DNA of 64,000 nt from Pseudomonas sp. GD04091 (lineage in GTDB: Bacteria > Pseudomonadota > Gammaproteobacteria > Pseudomonadales > Pseudomonadaceae). Location: positions 1 through 64,000 of the forward strand of contig NZ_JAOEBG010000008.1 of assembly GCF_029836165.1 (NCBI RefSeq), given 5' to 3'. Below, piece after piece: positions 15,366-25,075 of the stretch. Positions within the stretch are counted from its first letter, which is position 1. Each line of letters opens with the position of its first letter. The notes beneath the pieces are model-generated. The model did not search any database. It saw only the letters and a program-made list of their open reading frames with translations, and was not told the origin of the DNA. The translations under genes were made by a program, and so were the position numbers.

Positions 15366-15794
15366 CTAGGCCTTGGCGCCGAGGATGATGTGCGAAGCCT
15401 TGATCAGCGCGGTGGCTTTCACGCCCGGCTTGAGACCGAGCTCCTGCACCGCTTCGCGGGTGACGATGGCATACACCTCGGTACCGCCGGACAGCTTCAG
15501 TACCACCTCGGCGTTCACCGCGCCGTCGCCAACGCGTACCACTTCGCCTTCCAGGCTGTTGCGCGCGGACAGCCTGTAGCCAGCGGCGTCGGTCATCAGC
15601 ACCACCCACGGCGCCTTGACCAGCGCGACGGCCTGCTTGCCGACATTGATGTTGAGGTTGTGCAGGCTGGCCATGGTCACCACCGCGACCAGTTTCTCGC
15701 CGCCGCCCAGGGTCAGTTCGACTTCCGCGTTGACCGCGCCTGGCTTGATATCGCTGACACTACCTTCGAAGACATTGCGTGCACTGACTTTCAT
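15366..15794 (-). CDS. Di-Mop (TOBE) molybdate-binding protein
   Basis: The 142-residue protein consists of two Mop/TOBE repeats: residues 1-68, starting MKVSARNVFEGSVSDIKPGAVNAEV, and residues 72-140, starting LSARNSLEGEVVRVGDGAVNAEV. The repeats share the SARN.(F/L)EG......GAVNAEV pattern. Molbindins of this kind bind molybdate or tungstate for storage or homeostasis. The start ATG at 15794 lies 9 bp after GGAG. No modABC transporter or modE gene is in the window. It is the last gene of a ubiK-GGCT-Mop run, 40 bp after the preceding gene. Confidence 0.88.
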   Translation of the reverse strand: MKVSARNVFEGSVSDIKPGAVNAEVELTLGGGEKLVAVVTMASLHNLNINVGKQAVALVKAPWVVLMTDAAGYRLSARNSLEGEVVRVGDGAVNAEVVLKLSGGTEVYAIVTREAVQELGLKPGVKATALIKASHIILGAKA

Positions 15795-15834
15795 GGGGAA
15801 ACGCTCCGTGTATGAATCATCACGCCCGAAGGGT

Positions 15835-16188
15835 TCAGGCGCGTACATAAACCCAGGCGGTCAGCCCCGAGGCGAGGCTGACGGCAATCCGCTTGTAATC
15901 CGCAACTTCGTAGCGATCGGCGGCGGCCAGCTCCTGCTCGCTGATCTGGAAGACCATGCCGGCAACGCTGTCGTCGGCCTGCTCGCTGGGGGAAACGATG
16001 GGGTGCTGGGCCTTGCCGCTGGTGGCCAGCACCTCGGGGTCGGTGATCTCCACCCAATCCTGGCGATAGCCCGGCATACGGTCGGCCTGGCCGCTCAGTT
16101 CACGGCCGAAGTTGGCCAGTTGCACGGCCTTGTCCTGCAGGGTGCCGTAGGAGAACAGCAGCACCGGATATTGGCTGGAGGGCTGCAT
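15835..16188 (-). CDS. Gamma-glutamylcyclotransferase-like (AIG2/GGCT) protein
   Basis: This 117-residue protein has the GGCT-fold signature LLFSYGTLQ near the N-terminus (10-18), the YRQDWVEI segment, and an acidic residue in ISEQELAAADRYE (about 82-94) at the position of the catalytic glutamate. Family members release 5-oxoproline from gamma-glutamyl amines, but many bacterial members have unknown substrates. Its ATG lies 3 bp after the ubiK stop, so it is co-transcribed with ubiK. Size and motif agree with the short bacterial group. Confidence 0.82.
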   Translation of the reverse strand: MQPSSQYPVLLFSYGTLQDKAVQLANFGRELSGQADRMPGYRQDWVEITDPEVLATSGKAQHPIVSPSEQADDSVAGMVFQISEQELAAADRYEVADYKRIAVSLASGLTAWVYVRA

Positions 16189-16191
16189 GGC

Positions 16192-16455
16192 TCACTCCTG
16201 CGCAGGCGGGGCGATCCGTGCTTCCAGTTCGGCGAACTGTTTCTCCAGCGCTTCGAGGCGGGCGCGGGTGCGGGCCAGCACGACCATCTGGCTGTCGAAC
16301 TCCTCGCGGCTGACCAGGTCGAGCTTGCTGAAGGCGCCCTGCATCAGCACCTTGAACTGGCTTTCCAGTTCGGCGCGGGGGGCAGCGGTGTCACCGCTGA
16401 ACAGGCGCGAGGCCTGATCGCTCAGGGCATCGAGAAAGGCTTTTGGCGCGAGCAT
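16192..16455 (-). CDS. ubiK: Ubiquinone biosynthesis accessory factor UbiK
   Basis: The 87-residue protein starts MLAPKAFLDALSDQASRLF, matching the YqiC/UbiK (BMFP) family: an amphipathic N-terminal helix that binds lipid, followed by a C-terminal coiled coil (about 45-82, EEFDSQMVVLARTRARLEALEKQFAELEARI) that trimerises and contacts UbiJ. It assists aerobic ubiquinone assembly at the membrane. The start at 16455 was chosen by family length. It stands divergent from glnK, its usual neighbour in Pseudomonas. Confidence 0.9.
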   Translation of the reverse strand: MLAPKAFLDALSDQASRLFSGDTAAPRAELESQFKVLMQGAFSKLDLVSREEFDSQMVVLARTRARLEALEKQFAELEARIAPPAQE

Positions 16456-16472
16456 GTGTGGATATCCGCTGA

Positions 16473-17201
<729 letters not shown>

Positions 17202-17248
17202 GCGCTACAAAAAGCCTCACCAAACCCAACGCCCCAGGAGAAAACAAC

Positions 17249-18583
17249 ATGACTCTGCGCAAGATCGCAGGGCTAGGAGCCCTATTGTCCCTCGTAATGC
17301 CAGGGCTGGCCCTGGCCGAGGAAACTGCCGCCCCCGTGCTGAACTCCGGCGACACCGCCTGGATGCTCACCTCGACGGCGCTGGTCCTGTTCATGACCAT
17401 TCCGGGCCTGGCCCTGTTCTACGGCGGCATGGTGCGCTCGAAGAACGTGCTTTCGGTGATGATGCAGTGCTTCGCCATCACCGGCCTGATCAGCATCCTG
17501 TGGGTCATCTACGGCTACAGCCTGGCTTTCGACACCACGGGCATGGAAAAGGGCGTGCTCAACTTCAGTTCCTTCATCGGTGGCTTCTCCAAGGCCTTCC
17601 TCAGCGGTGTCACGCCGTCGGGCCTGACCTCGGCCACCGCGTTGTTCCCCGAGGCGGTGTTCATCACCTTCCAGATGACCTTCGCCATCATCACCCCGGC
17701 GCTGATCGTCGGCGCTTTCGCCGAGCGCATGAAGTTCTCGGCGATGCTGATCTTCATGGGCGTCTGGTTCACCCTGGTCTACGCGCCGATCGCACACATG
17801 GTCTGGAGCGGTGACGGCGCGCTGATGTGGGACTGGGGCGTGCTGGACTTCGCCGGTGGCACCGTGGTGCACATCAACGCCGGTATCGCCGGTCTGGTCT
17901 GCTGCCTGGTGCTGGGCAAGCGCAAGGGTTATCCGACCACGCCAATGGCCCCGCACAATCTGGGCTACACCTTGATGGGCGCGGCCATGCTGTGGATCGG
18001 TTGGTTCGGCTTCAACGCCGGCTCCGCCGCCGCGGCCAACGGCACCGCCGGCATGGCCATGCTGGTGACCCAGATCGCCACCGCCGCCGCCGCCCTGGGC
18101 TGGATGTTCGCCGAGTGGATCTTCCACGGCAAGCCAAGCGCGCTGGGCATCGCCTCGGGCGTGGTCGCCGGCCTGGTCGCCATCACCCCGGCCGCCGGCA
18201 CCGTGGGCCCGATGGGAGCCCTGGTGATCGGCCTGGCCTCGGGTGTGATCTGCTACTTCTGCGCCACCAGCCTCAAGCGCAAGCTCGGTTATGACGACTC
18301 CCTCGACGCCTTCGGTGTGCACGGCATCGGCGGCATCGTCGGCGCGCTGCTTACCGGCGTGTTCGCCGCGCCGGCCCTGGGTGGCTTCGGCGCGGTCACC
18401 GACATCGCCGCGCAGTTCTGGATCCAGGCCAAGGGCGTGATCTTCACCGTGGTCTACACCGCCATCGTCACCTACGTGATCCTCAAGGTACTGGACCTGG
18501 TGATGGGCCTGCGGGTCAGCGAAGAAGAAGAGTCGGTCGGCCTCGACCTGGCTCAGCACAACGAGCGCGGCTACAACCTGTAA
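17249..18583 (+). CDS. amtB: Ammonium transporter AmtB
   Basis: The 444-residue protein has a cleavable signal peptide (MTLRKIAGLGALLSLVMPGLALAEE) followed by about 11 membrane helices. Recognisable Amt segments include FYGGMVRSKNVLSVMMQ, the family signature region with DFAGGTVVHINAG (about 208-220), and FGVHGIGGIVGALLTG near residue 355, which contains a pore histidine. AmtB trimers conduct ammonium and are closed by GlnK. The ATG lies after CAGGAGAAAACAAC. A strong terminator follows. Confidence 0.96.
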   Translation: MTLRKIAGLGALLSLVMPGLALAEETAAPVLNSGDTAWMLTSTALVLFMTIPGLALFYGGMVRSKNVLSVMMQCFAITGLISILWVIYGYSLAFDTTGMEKGVLNFSSFIGGFSKAFLSGVTPSGLTSATALFPEAVFITFQMTFAIITPALIVGAFAERMKFSAMLIFMGVWFTLVYAPIAHMVWSGDGALMWDWGVLDFAGGTVVHINAGIAGLVCCLVLGKRKGYPTTPMAPHNLGYTLMGAAMLWIGWFGFNAGSAAAANGTAGMAMLVTQIATAAAALGWMFAEWIFHGKPSALGIASGVVAGLVAITPAAGTVGPMGALVIGLASGVICYFCATSLKRKLGYDDSLDAFGVHGIGGIVGALLTGVFAAPALGGFGAVTDIAAQFWIQAKGVIFTVVYTAIVTYVILKVLDLVMGLRVSEEEESVGLDLAQHNERGYNL

Positions 18584-18602
18584 CCGCCCTGCTGGAAAAC
18601 TT

Positions 18603-18627
18603 GCCCGGTTCGCCGGGCATTTTTTTG
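18603..18627 (+). terminator. Intrinsic terminator of glnK-amtB
   Basis: GCCCGG-TTCG-CCGGGC followed by ATTTTTTTG is a textbook Rho-independent terminator, 20 bp after the amtB stop. Confidence 0.93.
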
Positions 18628-19015
18628 CCTGTAATTTGCCGTTTTGCGCAGAGCAAACGGTTTCCCTGTCCTGTTCGCGACCTGGGTCGAAAACTTACAA
18701 GTCATTGGGCGTTTCTGGTGCTTTGCTTTTTCTCCGAGCGCGCTAGAATGCGCGCCGAAGGGTGCAAGGCGAGGACGCCGCACACTTGCGCAGCCTTTGC
18801 TAGGCTTGCCAATAGCCTGTGGCCAGCAAGGGTCAAAAACGATTTCGTCAGGTCTTGCCAGGAGCAGGACCTGCAGGGTGCCAGGCCTCCCATCAGGAGG
18901 CGGACACCCAGGGCAGTGGCCAACCCACGGCCAGTTGAATTTTCACTGGTGGCTGCCGGTCTACGGCTGCACCGGTCTATAACTAACCTGCTTTTCGCAA
19001 GTCATGAGGTAGAAC
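18628..19015 (+). promoter_or_regulatory. Long untranslated leader of sutA
   Basis: A TTGCTT (18723-18728) and TAGAAT (18744-18749) pair, spaced 15 bp, is a candidate promoter. It would leave a leader of about 260 nt before sutA. The leader contains stem-loops such as CCTCC-catca-GGAGG (about 18886-18900) and TGGCC-aacccac-GGCCA (about 18918-18934). No ORF with a plausible start is visible. A small RNA or 5'-UTR control is possible but unproven. Confidence 0.4.
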
Positions 19016-19345
19016 ATGAGCGACGACGATCTGGAAAATGATGACCTCGAAGTAGGCGACGAAGACGAGGCCGATGAAGGCCTCGAGGCAGCGTCTGACG
19101 ACGGCGCGGAAGACTCCGGCGACGACGACAGCAGCCCGGCTCCGGCGGCCAAGGGCAAGTCCAAGGCGGCTGTCTCGGTAGACGAGATGCCGAGCATGGA
19201 AGCCAAGCAGAAGGAGCGCGACGCCCTGGCCAGGGCCATGGAGGAATTCCTCGCCCGCGGTGGCAAGGTGCAGGAAGTGGAGGCCAACGTGGTCGCCGAT
19301 CCGCCCAAGAAGCCGGACAACAAGTACGGCAGCCGCCCTATCTGA
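19016..19345 (+). CDS. sutA: SutA, RNA-polymerase-binding slow-growth regulator
   Basis: The 109-residue protein has a very acidic, disordered N-terminal half (about 1-45, rich in D and E), a conserved helical middle (MEAKQKERDALARAMEEFLARGGKVQE, about 63-89) and a C-terminal tail ending KKPDNKYGSRPI. This is the pattern of Pseudomonas SutA, which binds RNA polymerase during slow growth and stimulates transcription of rRNA and other genes. The ATG at 19016 follows GAGGTAGAAC. It sits downstream of amtB, as I recall for P. aeruginosa. Confidence 0.88.
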   Translation: MSDDDLENDDLEVGDEDEADEGLEAASDDGAEDSGDDDSSPAPAAKGKSKAAVSVDEMPSMEAKQKERDALARAMEEFLARGGKVQEVEANVVADPPKKPDNKYGSRPI

Positions 19346-19362
19346 GTGGTTGAATGCAAAAG

Positions 19363-19388
19363 AGCCCGCCGTCGCTGCGGGCTTTTTT
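19363..19388 (+). terminator. Intrinsic terminator of sutA
   Basis: AGCCCGC (7-nt loop) GCGGGCT followed by TTTTTTG forms a strong Rho-independent terminator 17 bp past the sutA stop. Confidence 0.92.
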
Positions 19389-19410
19389 GTGCCTTTCGGT
19401 TTTGTGCTGC

Positions 19411-19520
19411 CCTGTGGGAGCGGCCTTGTGTCGCGAAAGGCCCCAGGGCATCAGCGGCGCTGCATCAATCTCTGGGACCGCTATGCAGCCCTTTCCCCCC
19501 GCAAGGCCGCTCCCACAAGG
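19411..19520. repeat. Paired REP elements (BIME) between sutA and the HAD gene
   Basis: Two P. putida-type REPs in opposite orientation, at 19411-19444 (CCTGTGGGAGCGGCCTTG...) and 19485-19520 (...GCAAGGCCGCTCCCAC), flank a 40-bp spacer. The pair lies between convergent genes, the preferred location of such elements. Confidence 0.8.
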
Positions 19521-20216
19521 TCAGCGCCAGCGCGACAGCACGTCGGGCAGTTGCGACAGCCGCTGGATCTCGGCATCCGGCGCCTGCTCGCCGCTCCAGG
19601 GCTTGTGCTGCGGGTTGAACCACACTGCCCGCAACCCGGCGCGCTGGGCGCCGGCGATGTCGTCGCCCGGGTGGTCGCCCACATGCACCGCCGCCCCCGC
19701 GTCCACTTCGCCTCGCTTCAGCGCTTCGACGAAGGGTGCCGGGTCCGGCTTGCCGATGCCCAGGTCCTCGGCGCACAGGGCGAAGCGGAAGTAGTCCGCC
19801 AGCCCCAGGCGACGCACGTCGGCATTGCCGTTGGTGACCACGCCGAGGGTGTAGTGGTGACGCAGGATTTCCAGTACCGGCAGCACTTCGGGGAACACCT
19901 CGACCTGGTGCCGCGCATGCAGGAACACCTCGAAACCCTCGTTGGCCAGCTCCTGGGCATGCTTTTCGCTGTAGCCGACCTCCTCCAGGGCGTGGAACAG
20001 CACCCGTCGACGCAGGGCGCTGATGCGGTGCTTGAGGCCCGGCTCGGCCTGGACCAGGCGCTCGCGGATGGCGAACAGGTGCTCGACCGGCACCCCGCCG
20101 AGAATCGGCGCGTTGGCTTCGAGCCAGTCGCGCAGGACGACTTCGGCGCTGGCGATGACCGGCGCGGTGTCCCACAGGGTGTCGTCAAGGTCGAAGGTGA
20201 TCAGCTTGATGCTCAT
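19521..20216 (-). CDS. HAD-family phosphatase (YigB-like)
   Basis: The 231-residue HAD hydrolase has motif [10 protein letters not shown] with nucleophile D9 and acid/base D11, motif II VVTNGN (about 122-127), the motif III lysine in GIGKPDP (about 151-157), and motif [11 protein letters not shown] (about 174-182). It resembles E. coli YigB, a broad phosphatase acting on FMN among others, which is also encoded next to xerC. The start overlaps the xerC stop by 4 bp, so it is the last gene of the lptM-lysA-dapF-DUF484-xerC operon read leftward. Confidence 0.9.
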   Translation of the reverse strand: MSIKLITFDLDDTLWDTAPVIASAEVVLRDWLEANAPILGGVPVEHLFAIRERLVQAEPGLKHRISALRRRVLFHALEEVGYSEKHAQELANEGFEVFLHARHQVEVFPEVLPVLEILRHHYTLGVVTNGNADVRRLGLADYFRFALCAEDLGIGKPDPAPFVEALKRGEVDAGAAVHVGDHPGDDIAGAQRAGLRAVWFNPQHKPWSGEQAPDAEIQRLSQLPDVLSRWR

Positions 20217-21112
20217 GAGTCTGTGCCCTTACTGCGTTTGGCCCGGGGGTGGGCGCTGTCGTACACGGCGGCCAGGTGCTGGAAGTCCAGGTGGGTGTAG
20301 ATCTGCGTGGTGCTGATGTCGGCGTGGCCGAGCATTTCCTGCACCGCGCGCAGGTCCTGGGACGATTCCAGCAGGTGGCTGGCGAAGGAATGGCGAAGCA
20401 TGTGCGGGTGCAGGTGCTGGCCCAGCTCGCGTTCGCCAGCGGCCTTGACCCGCATCTGGATGGCCCGGGGGCCGAGGCGATTACCCTGTCGCGAGATGAA
20501 TACCGCGCCGTCCCGTGGCCCGGCGATGCCACGCAGCCGCAACCACGCCTGCAGGGCTTCGCGGGCCTTGCGTCCGACCGGCAGGACGCGGCTCTTGCCG
20601 CCCTTGCCGAGCACCTGCACCAGCCCGGCGGCGAGATCGAGATGCTCGAGGTCGAGGCCGGTCAACTCCGAAAGACGCAAGCCAGAGGAGTAGAACAGCT
20701 CCAGGATGGCCTGATCGCGACGGGCGATGAAATCGTCATCCACACTGCCGTCGAGCAGCTGCAGGGCGCGGTCGGTATCCAGCGCCTTGGGCAGGCGCCG
20801 TTCGCCCTTGGGGGGCGCCAGGCCGTTGGCCGGATCGTGCTGGCACACGCCTTCGCGATTGAGATAGCGGTACAGGCCACGCACCGCCGAAAGCAGACGC
20901 GCCAGGCTGCGCGAGGACTGGCCGTGATGGTGCTGGCGAGCGACCAGCTGGCGCAGCTGCTGGACCTGCAGCGCGTGCCAGCCGGGGATACCCTGGGTAT
21001 TGCAGAATTCGATGACCTTCTCGAGGTCACGGCGGTAGGCCAGCAGGGTGTGCTCCGACACCTGGCGCTCGTTGCGCAGGTGGGCGCAATAAGCCTCCAG
21101 CTGGGTTTCCAT
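20213..21112 (-). CDS. xerC: Tyrosine recombinase XerC
   Basis: The 299-residue recombinase has an N-terminal SAM-like DNA-binding domain (about 1-90) and a catalytic domain (about 105-285). Catalytic residues are visible: Arg in SSGLRLSEL, the [12 protein letters not shown] box (H..R), H263 in LGHAD and nucleophile Y272 in TQIYTHLD. XerC with XerD resolves chromosome dimers at dif. Length and motifs are normal. Its start shares one base with the DUF484 stop, consistent with translational coupling. In Pseudomonas it was also called sss. Confidence 0.96.
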   Translation of the reverse strand: METQLEAYCAHLRNERQVSEHTLLAYRRDLEKVIEFCNTQGIPGWHALQVQQLRQLVARQHHHGQSSRSLARLLSAVRGLYRYLNREGVCQHDPANGLAPPKGERRLPKALDTDRALQLLDGSVDDDFIARRDQAILELFYSSGLRLSELTGLDLEHLDLAAGLVQVLGKGGKSRVLPVGRKAREALQAWLRLRGIAGPRDGAVFISRQGNRLGPRAIQMRVKAAGERELGQHLHPHMLRHSFASHLLESSQDLRAVQEMLGHADISTTQIYTHLDFQHLAAVYDSAHPRAKRSKGTDS

Positions 21113-21810
21113 CAGCGTACCGAGCGCAGTGTCTGGGTGAAGCGTGGCACCACGCGGCCGAGCACTTCGGCAATGTAGCTGAGGAACAAAGTGCCGACGC
21201 TGCTCTTGTAGTGCTGCGGGTCACGGCTGCCGATCGCCAGCACACCGTGCAGGCCCTGGTATTCGAGCGCGGCCACGGCGCTGGAGCCGACCTCCTTGTG
21301 CTGCGCATCGCCGAACAGGAAGGCCAGCTCATGCTCGCGCAGGTTGCCGCTGATGGTCTTGCCGCCACTGATCAGGCCGCCGATGGCTTGCTGCGCCTCG
21401 GTGCCCGATACCCAGCGGCCGACGGGCGCCGCGTTCTCGCCGAACAGGATCAGGCTGACGAAGGGCACCTGGAACTCCTGGCGCAGGCTGTCCTCGACGG
21501 CCATCACCAATTCTTCCAGGGTGCTGGCGTCGAGCAGGTCGAGGATCAGCCGGCGGGTCTTGTCGAACAGCCGGTCGTTGTCGCGGGCCACGTCCATGAG
21601 TTGCGACAGGCGATGGCGCATCTCGATGTTGCGGTCGCGCAACAGCTGGAGCTGGCGCTCCACCAGCGACACGCTGTCGCCGCGCTGGTGGGGGATGCGC
21701 TGCTCGATCAGCAGCTCGTCGTGCTCGGCGAAGAAGGTCGGGTGGGCGCGCAGGTAGGCGATCACGGTTTCGACGTCGAGCTCGGGTACAACGTTAGGCT
21801 GATCGGTCAT
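21112..21810 (-). CDS. DUF484 (GAF-like) protein
   Basis: The 232-residue protein belongs to the DUF484 family that regularly lies between dapF and xerC in gamma-proteobacteria. The N-terminal part (about 10-80) is helical and coiled-coil-like ([19 protein letters not shown] and following), and the C-terminal part (about 85-225) is a GAF-like domain with [21 protein letters not shown] near residues 186-206. Its role is unknown; linkage to xerC suggests a tie to recombination or cell division. Full length, no oddities. Confidence 0.9.
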   Translation of the reverse strand: MTDQPNVVPELDVETVIAYLRAHPTFFAEHDELLIEQRIPHQRGDSVSLVERQLQLLRDRNIEMRHRLSQLMDVARDNDRLFDKTRRLILDLLDASTLEELVMAVEDSLRQEFQVPFVSLILFGENAAPVGRWVSGTEAQQAIGGLISGGKTISGNLREHELAFLFGDAQHKEVGSSAVAALEYQGLHGVLAIGSRDPQHYKSSVGTLFLSYIAEVLGRVVPRFTQTLRSVR

Positions 21811-21823
21811 GGCGGATACTCGC

Positions 21824-22654
21824 TTAGAGACGAACTTGTCCTTCGAAAACGCGTACGGCAGGGCCGGTCATCAGCACCGGTTTGCCGGGGCCGGCCCATT
21901 CGATGCTCAGGCGTCCGCCCGGGAGGTCGATGGTCACCGGCGAATCCATCCAGCCCTGGCTGATCGCCGCCACGGCGGCGGCGCAGGCGCCGGTGCCGCA
22001 GGCCTGGGTCTCGCCCGCGCCGCGCTCCCACACGCGCAGGTTGGCGTGGTGGCGGTCGACGACCTGGATGAAACCGGCATTCACCCGCTGCGGGAAGCGT
22101 GGGTGGTGTTCGATCTTCGGGCCCAGCTCATGGACCGGCGCGGTGCGCACGTCATCGACGCGCAGCACCGAATGCGGGTTGCCCATGGACACCGCGGCGA
22201 TCGGGTGCACCTGGCCATCGACTTCGAGCGCATAGCTGAGTGCCTGCTCGTCGGCGATGAACGGAATCTCGGCCGGGGCGAAGCGTGGCGGGCCCATGTC
22301 GACGCAGATCTGACCGTCGTTGCGCACGTCGAGCTCGATGATGCCGCCCTTGGTCTCGACGCGGATGCGCTTCTTCGCGGTCAGGCGCTTGTCGAGCACG
22401 AAGCGGGCGAAGCAGCGCGCGCCATTGCCGCACTGCTCGACCTCGGAGCCGTCGGCATTGAAGATCCGGTAGCGGAAGTCCACTTCGGGATTGTTCGGTG
22501 CCTCGACGATCAGCAACTGGTCGAAGCCGATACCGGTGTTGCGGTCGCCCCATTGCTTGGCGTGCTTGGGCTGGATGTGCGCGTGCTGGCTGACCAGGTC
22601 GAGGACCATGAAGTCATTGCCCAGTCCGTGCATCTTGGTGAAACGCAGCAGCAT
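21824..22654 (-). CDS. dapF: Diaminopimelate epimerase
   Basis: The 276-residue enzyme interconverts LL- and meso-diaminopimelate in lysine and peptidoglycan synthesis. The two catalytic cysteines are present: C75 in [10 protein letters not shown] and C219 in QACGTGACA. The N-terminal KMHGLGNDF motif (7-15) is typical. The start [13 protein letters not shown] at 22654 was taken over an upstream extension inside lysA. It lies 4 bp after the lysA stop in the same operon, so the last two lysine-pathway steps are co-expressed. Confidence 0.97.
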   Translation of the reverse strand: MLLRFTKMHGLGNDFMVLDLVSQHAHIQPKHAKQWGDRNTGIGFDQLLIVEAPNNPEVDFRYRIFNADGSEVEQCGNGARCFARFVLDKRLTAKKRIRVETKGGIIELDVRNDGQICVDMGPPRFAPAEIPFIADEQALSYALEVDGQVHPIAAVSMGNPHSVLRVDDVRTAPVHELGPKIEHHPRFPQRVNAGFIQVVDRHHANLRVWERGAGETQACGTGACAAAVAAISQGWMDSPVTIDLPGGRLSIEWAGPGKPVLMTGPAVRVFEGQVRL

Positions 22655-22658
22655 GGGC

Positions 22659-23906
22659 TCACTCCGGCAGCAGGCTTTCGCCGGCGAACAATTCGGCGAC
22701 GGTCTCGCGGCGACGCACTTCGAAGGCCTGGTCGCCATCGACCAGCACTTCGGCGCAGCGGCCACGGGTGTTGTAGTTCGAACTCATGACGAAACCATAG
22801 GCTCCCGCGGACTGCACGGCCAGCAGGTCGCCCTCGGCCAGGTTCAGCACGCGGTCCTTGCCCAGGAAGTCGCCGGTCTCGCAGATCGGGCCGACCAGGT
22901 CGTAGGCGCGGCCTTCGCCCGCGCGTGGCTTGACCGCGCTGACCCCCATCCAGGCCTGGTACAGGGCTGGGCGGATCAGGTCGTTCATCGCCGCGTCGAT
23001 GATGGCGAAGTCCTTGTGTTCCGTGTGCTTGAGGTATTCCACGCGGGTCAGCAGCACGCCGCCGTTGGCGACGATGTAGCGGCCCGGCTCGAACACCAGG
23101 GCCAGGTCGCGGCTGCCGACGCGTTCGCGGATGGCCTTGATGTAGTCGGCCAGTACGGGCGGCTGCTCGTCGCGATAGCGCACACCGACGCCGCCGCCCA
23201 GGTCCAGGTGGCGCAGGTGGATGCCGCACTCGGCCAGGCGATCGACCAGCACCAGCAGGCGGTCGAGGGCATCGAGGAAGGGCTCGACGGTGGTCAGCTG
23301 CGAGCCGATGTGGCAGTCGACACCCACCACGTCCAGGTTCGGCAACTGCGCGGCGCGCACGTAGATGGCTTCGGCGTCGGCGATGGCGATGCCGAACTTG
23401 TTTTCTTTGAGGCCGGTGGAAATGTAAGGGTGGGTGCCGGCATCGACGTCCGGGTTCACGCGCAGCGAGACCGGCGCGACCTTGCCCATCTCGGCGGCCA
23501 CGACCTGCAGGCGCTCGAGTTCGTCGGTGGATTCGACGTTGAAGCAATGCACGCCGACCTCCAGGGCGCGGCGCATGTCTTCACGGGTCTTGCCCACGCC
23601 CGAGAACACCACGCGATCGGCGCGGCCACCGGCGGCCAGCACACGCTCCAGCTCGCCACCGGAAACGATGTCGAAGCCGGCGCCCAGGCGGGCCAGCAGG
23701 TTCAGCACGCCGAGGTTGGAGTTGGCCTTGACCGCGAAGCACACCAGGTGCTCGACCCCTTGCAGGGCATCGGTGTAGCTACGGTACTGGGCCTCGATAT
23801 GGGCGCGCGAGTACACGTATGTCGGGGTACCGAAGCGTTCGGCGATGGCCGACAGGGCAACACCCTCCGCGAACAGCTCGCCGCCGCGGTAGTTGAAAGC
23901 ATCCAT
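22659..23906 (-). CDS. lysA: Diaminopimelate decarboxylase
   Basis: The 415-residue fold-type III PLP enzyme converts meso-diaminopimelate to lysine. PLP lysine K60 is in CFAVKANSN, followed by HIGSQ (about 200-204), the phosphate-binding [12 protein letters not shown] region (about 280-291) and the active-site cysteine in [12 protein letters not shown] (about 343-354). Length is normal for the family. It follows lptM by 9 bp and precedes dapF. Confidence 0.97.
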   Translation of the reverse strand: MDAFNYRGGELFAEGVALSAIAERFGTPTYVYSRAHIEAQYRSYTDALQGVEHLVCFAVKANSNLGVLNLLARLGAGFDIVSGGELERVLAAGGRADRVVFSGVGKTREDMRRALEVGVHCFNVESTDELERLQVVAAEMGKVAPVSLRVNPDVDAGTHPYISTGLKENKFGIAIADAEAIYVRAAQLPNLDVVGVDCHIGSQLTTVEPFLDALDRLLVLVDRLAECGIHLRHLDLGGGVGVRYRDEQPPVLADYIKAIRERVGSRDLALVFEPGRYIVANGGVLLTRVEYLKHTEHKDFAIIDAAMNDLIRPALYQAWMGVSAVKPRAGEGRAYDLVGPICETGDFLGKDRVLNLAEGDLLAVQSAGAYGFVMSSNYNTRGRCAEVLVDGDQAFEVRRRETVAELFAGESLLPE

Positions 23907-23915
23907 TGGATTTCC

Positions 23916-24125
23916 TTACTGCTCGGGCGACGGCTCGGGCTGCGCTTGCTGCTCAAGCTCCTGTTGCTGCTGGACGGGCTTGGCCGGCTGGTGCTGGTGC
24001 GACTTGCGCGGGCCTTTGCCGTCCTTGCCGTCTTCCGGCAGGTACAGGGGGCCTTTCTGGCCACAGGCGGAAACGAGGCAGGCAACCGCGACCAGCGCCG
24101 CGAGGGAGGAAATCAGGCGTTTCAT
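23916..24125 (-). CDS. lptM: LPS assembly lipoprotein LptM (LppL/YifL)
   Basis: The 69-residue lipoprotein has a signal peptide with lipobox LVSAC (C21) followed by the family hallmark [11 protein letters not shown]. The rest is a low-complexity tail rich in Q, P and E. In E. coli LptM binds the LptDE complex and assists its maturation in the outer membrane. In Pseudomonas the gene, long called lppL, heads the lysA-dapF operon, as here. Confidence 0.9.
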   Translation of the reverse strand: MKRLISSLAALVAVACLVSACGQKGPLYLPEDGKDGKGPRKSHQHQPAKPVQQQQELEQQAQPEPSPEQ

Positions 24126-24366
24126 GGGTGAAATCCTTGGAAATATGCAGTATTGCGGCCGAGTATACCCAGCGGCTACCTGATTGCCTATGCAAGGGCC
24201 GGCCCGCCGGGCGGGCTATCCTTGTGCTGCCCGTGTCGGCCTGGATGGCTGCGGGTTTGCCCGCGACAGGGCGCGCGTCGGCATCCGCTAGTCTTTGCAT
24301 TCGGCGGTCAGCGCCCGTATCTTGCCCGCCTTGCCTGTAACGCAGTCATTTTTCGAGGTCCCTGCA
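24126..24366. promoter_or_regulatory. Divergent promoter region lptM / cyaY
   Basis: These 241 bp separate the leftward lptM-lysA operon from the rightward cyaY operon and should contain both promoters. I see no strong consensus elements and no additional gene. Confidence 0.4.
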
Positions 24367-24699
24367 ATGAGTTTGAGTGAAGCGCGTTTCCACGATCTGG
24401 TCGACGCGACCCAACAGGCCCTGGAAGACCTGTTCGACGAAAGCGGCCTGGATCTGGACATGGAGAACTCCGCCGGTGTGCTGACCGTCAAGTTCGACAA
24501 CGGCAGCCAGCTGATCTTCAGCCGCCAGGAGCCGCTGCGTCAGCTGTGGCTGGCCGACCGCTCCGGTGGTTTCCACTTCGACTACGACGAAGAGAGCGGC
24601 AAGTGGGTGTGCGAGAAAAGCGAAGAGCTGCTGGGCGAGATGCTCGAGCGCATCGTCTGGGAGCGGGCCGGCGAGAAGCTGGACTTCGACGAGATCTGA
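24367..24699 (+). CDS. cyaY: Frataxin-like protein CyaY
   Basis: The 110-residue protein is a bacterial frataxin. It starts MSLSEARFHDLVDATQQALEDLFD, with the acidic iron-binding helix (E/D-rich, about 1-32), and continues with the beta-sheet segment GVLTVKFDNGSQLIFSRQEPLRQLWLA (about 37-63) containing the conserved QPLRQLW-like core. It modulates iron-sulfur cluster assembly. The DUF1289 gene follows after a single base. Confidence 0.95.
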   Translation: MSLSEARFHDLVDATQQALEDLFDESGLDLDMENSAGVLTVKFDNGSQLIFSRQEPLRQLWLADRSGGFHFDYDEESGKWVCEKSEELLGEMLERIVWERAGEKLDFDEI

Positions 24700-24700
24700 G

Positions 24701-24919
24701 ATGAGCGACCAGCCTCGCCCACCCAAGCCGCTCTACAGCAATGTGAGCCCGGCGGTGCCGTCACCTTGTATCAGCGTATGTCGGCTGGATGAGCGCAAGG
24801 TCTGCACCGGCTGCCATCGCCATGTCGAGCATATTCGCGAGTGGCGCTCGGCCGATGACCAGCGGCGGCGGCAGATCTGTCGCGAGGCCCTGGCCCTGAA
24901 AGCGCGCATGTCGGCATAG
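24701..24919 (+). CDS. DUF1289 small cysteine protein
   Basis: This 72-residue protein has the DUF1289 pattern PSPCISVCRLDERKVCTGCHR (about 20-40): four cysteines in two CxxxC/CxxC pairs, likely to bind a metal. It is basic toward the C-terminus. The ATG lies one base after the cyaY stop, so it is translationally coupled to it. Function is unknown; the neighbour suggests a link with iron or Fe-S metabolism. Confidence 0.85.
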   Translation: MSDQPRPPKPLYSNVSPAVPSPCISVCRLDERKVCTGCHRHVEHIREWRSADDQRRRQICREALALKARMSA

Positions 24920-25000
24920 CCACATCGACGGTGTGGGCTTGAGTATTTGCCCCGCTGTGGTAGTGTCAGGTTTCGCGTCGATGACGCCACAGCATTGCGC

Positions 25001-25026
25001 AAACCCCGCCCTTGGGCGGGGTTTTG
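25001..25026 (+). terminator. Intrinsic terminator after the cyaY operon
   Basis: CCCCGCCC-TT-GGGCGGGG followed by TTTTGCTTT forms a strong hairpin terminator between DUF1289 and rnk. It is preceded by AAA, so it could work in either direction. Confidence 0.85.
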
Positions 25027-25075
25027 CTTTATCTGCCTGTAGAAAATCGCCTGTTCAAAGGAGTCTGACTGGATC

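Noticed and set aside
19411..19520. Repeated GGGAGCGGC palindromes as a possible CRISPR array
   Set aside because: The repeats are isolated or paired inverted REPs scattered over the window, with no regular spacers and no cas genes.
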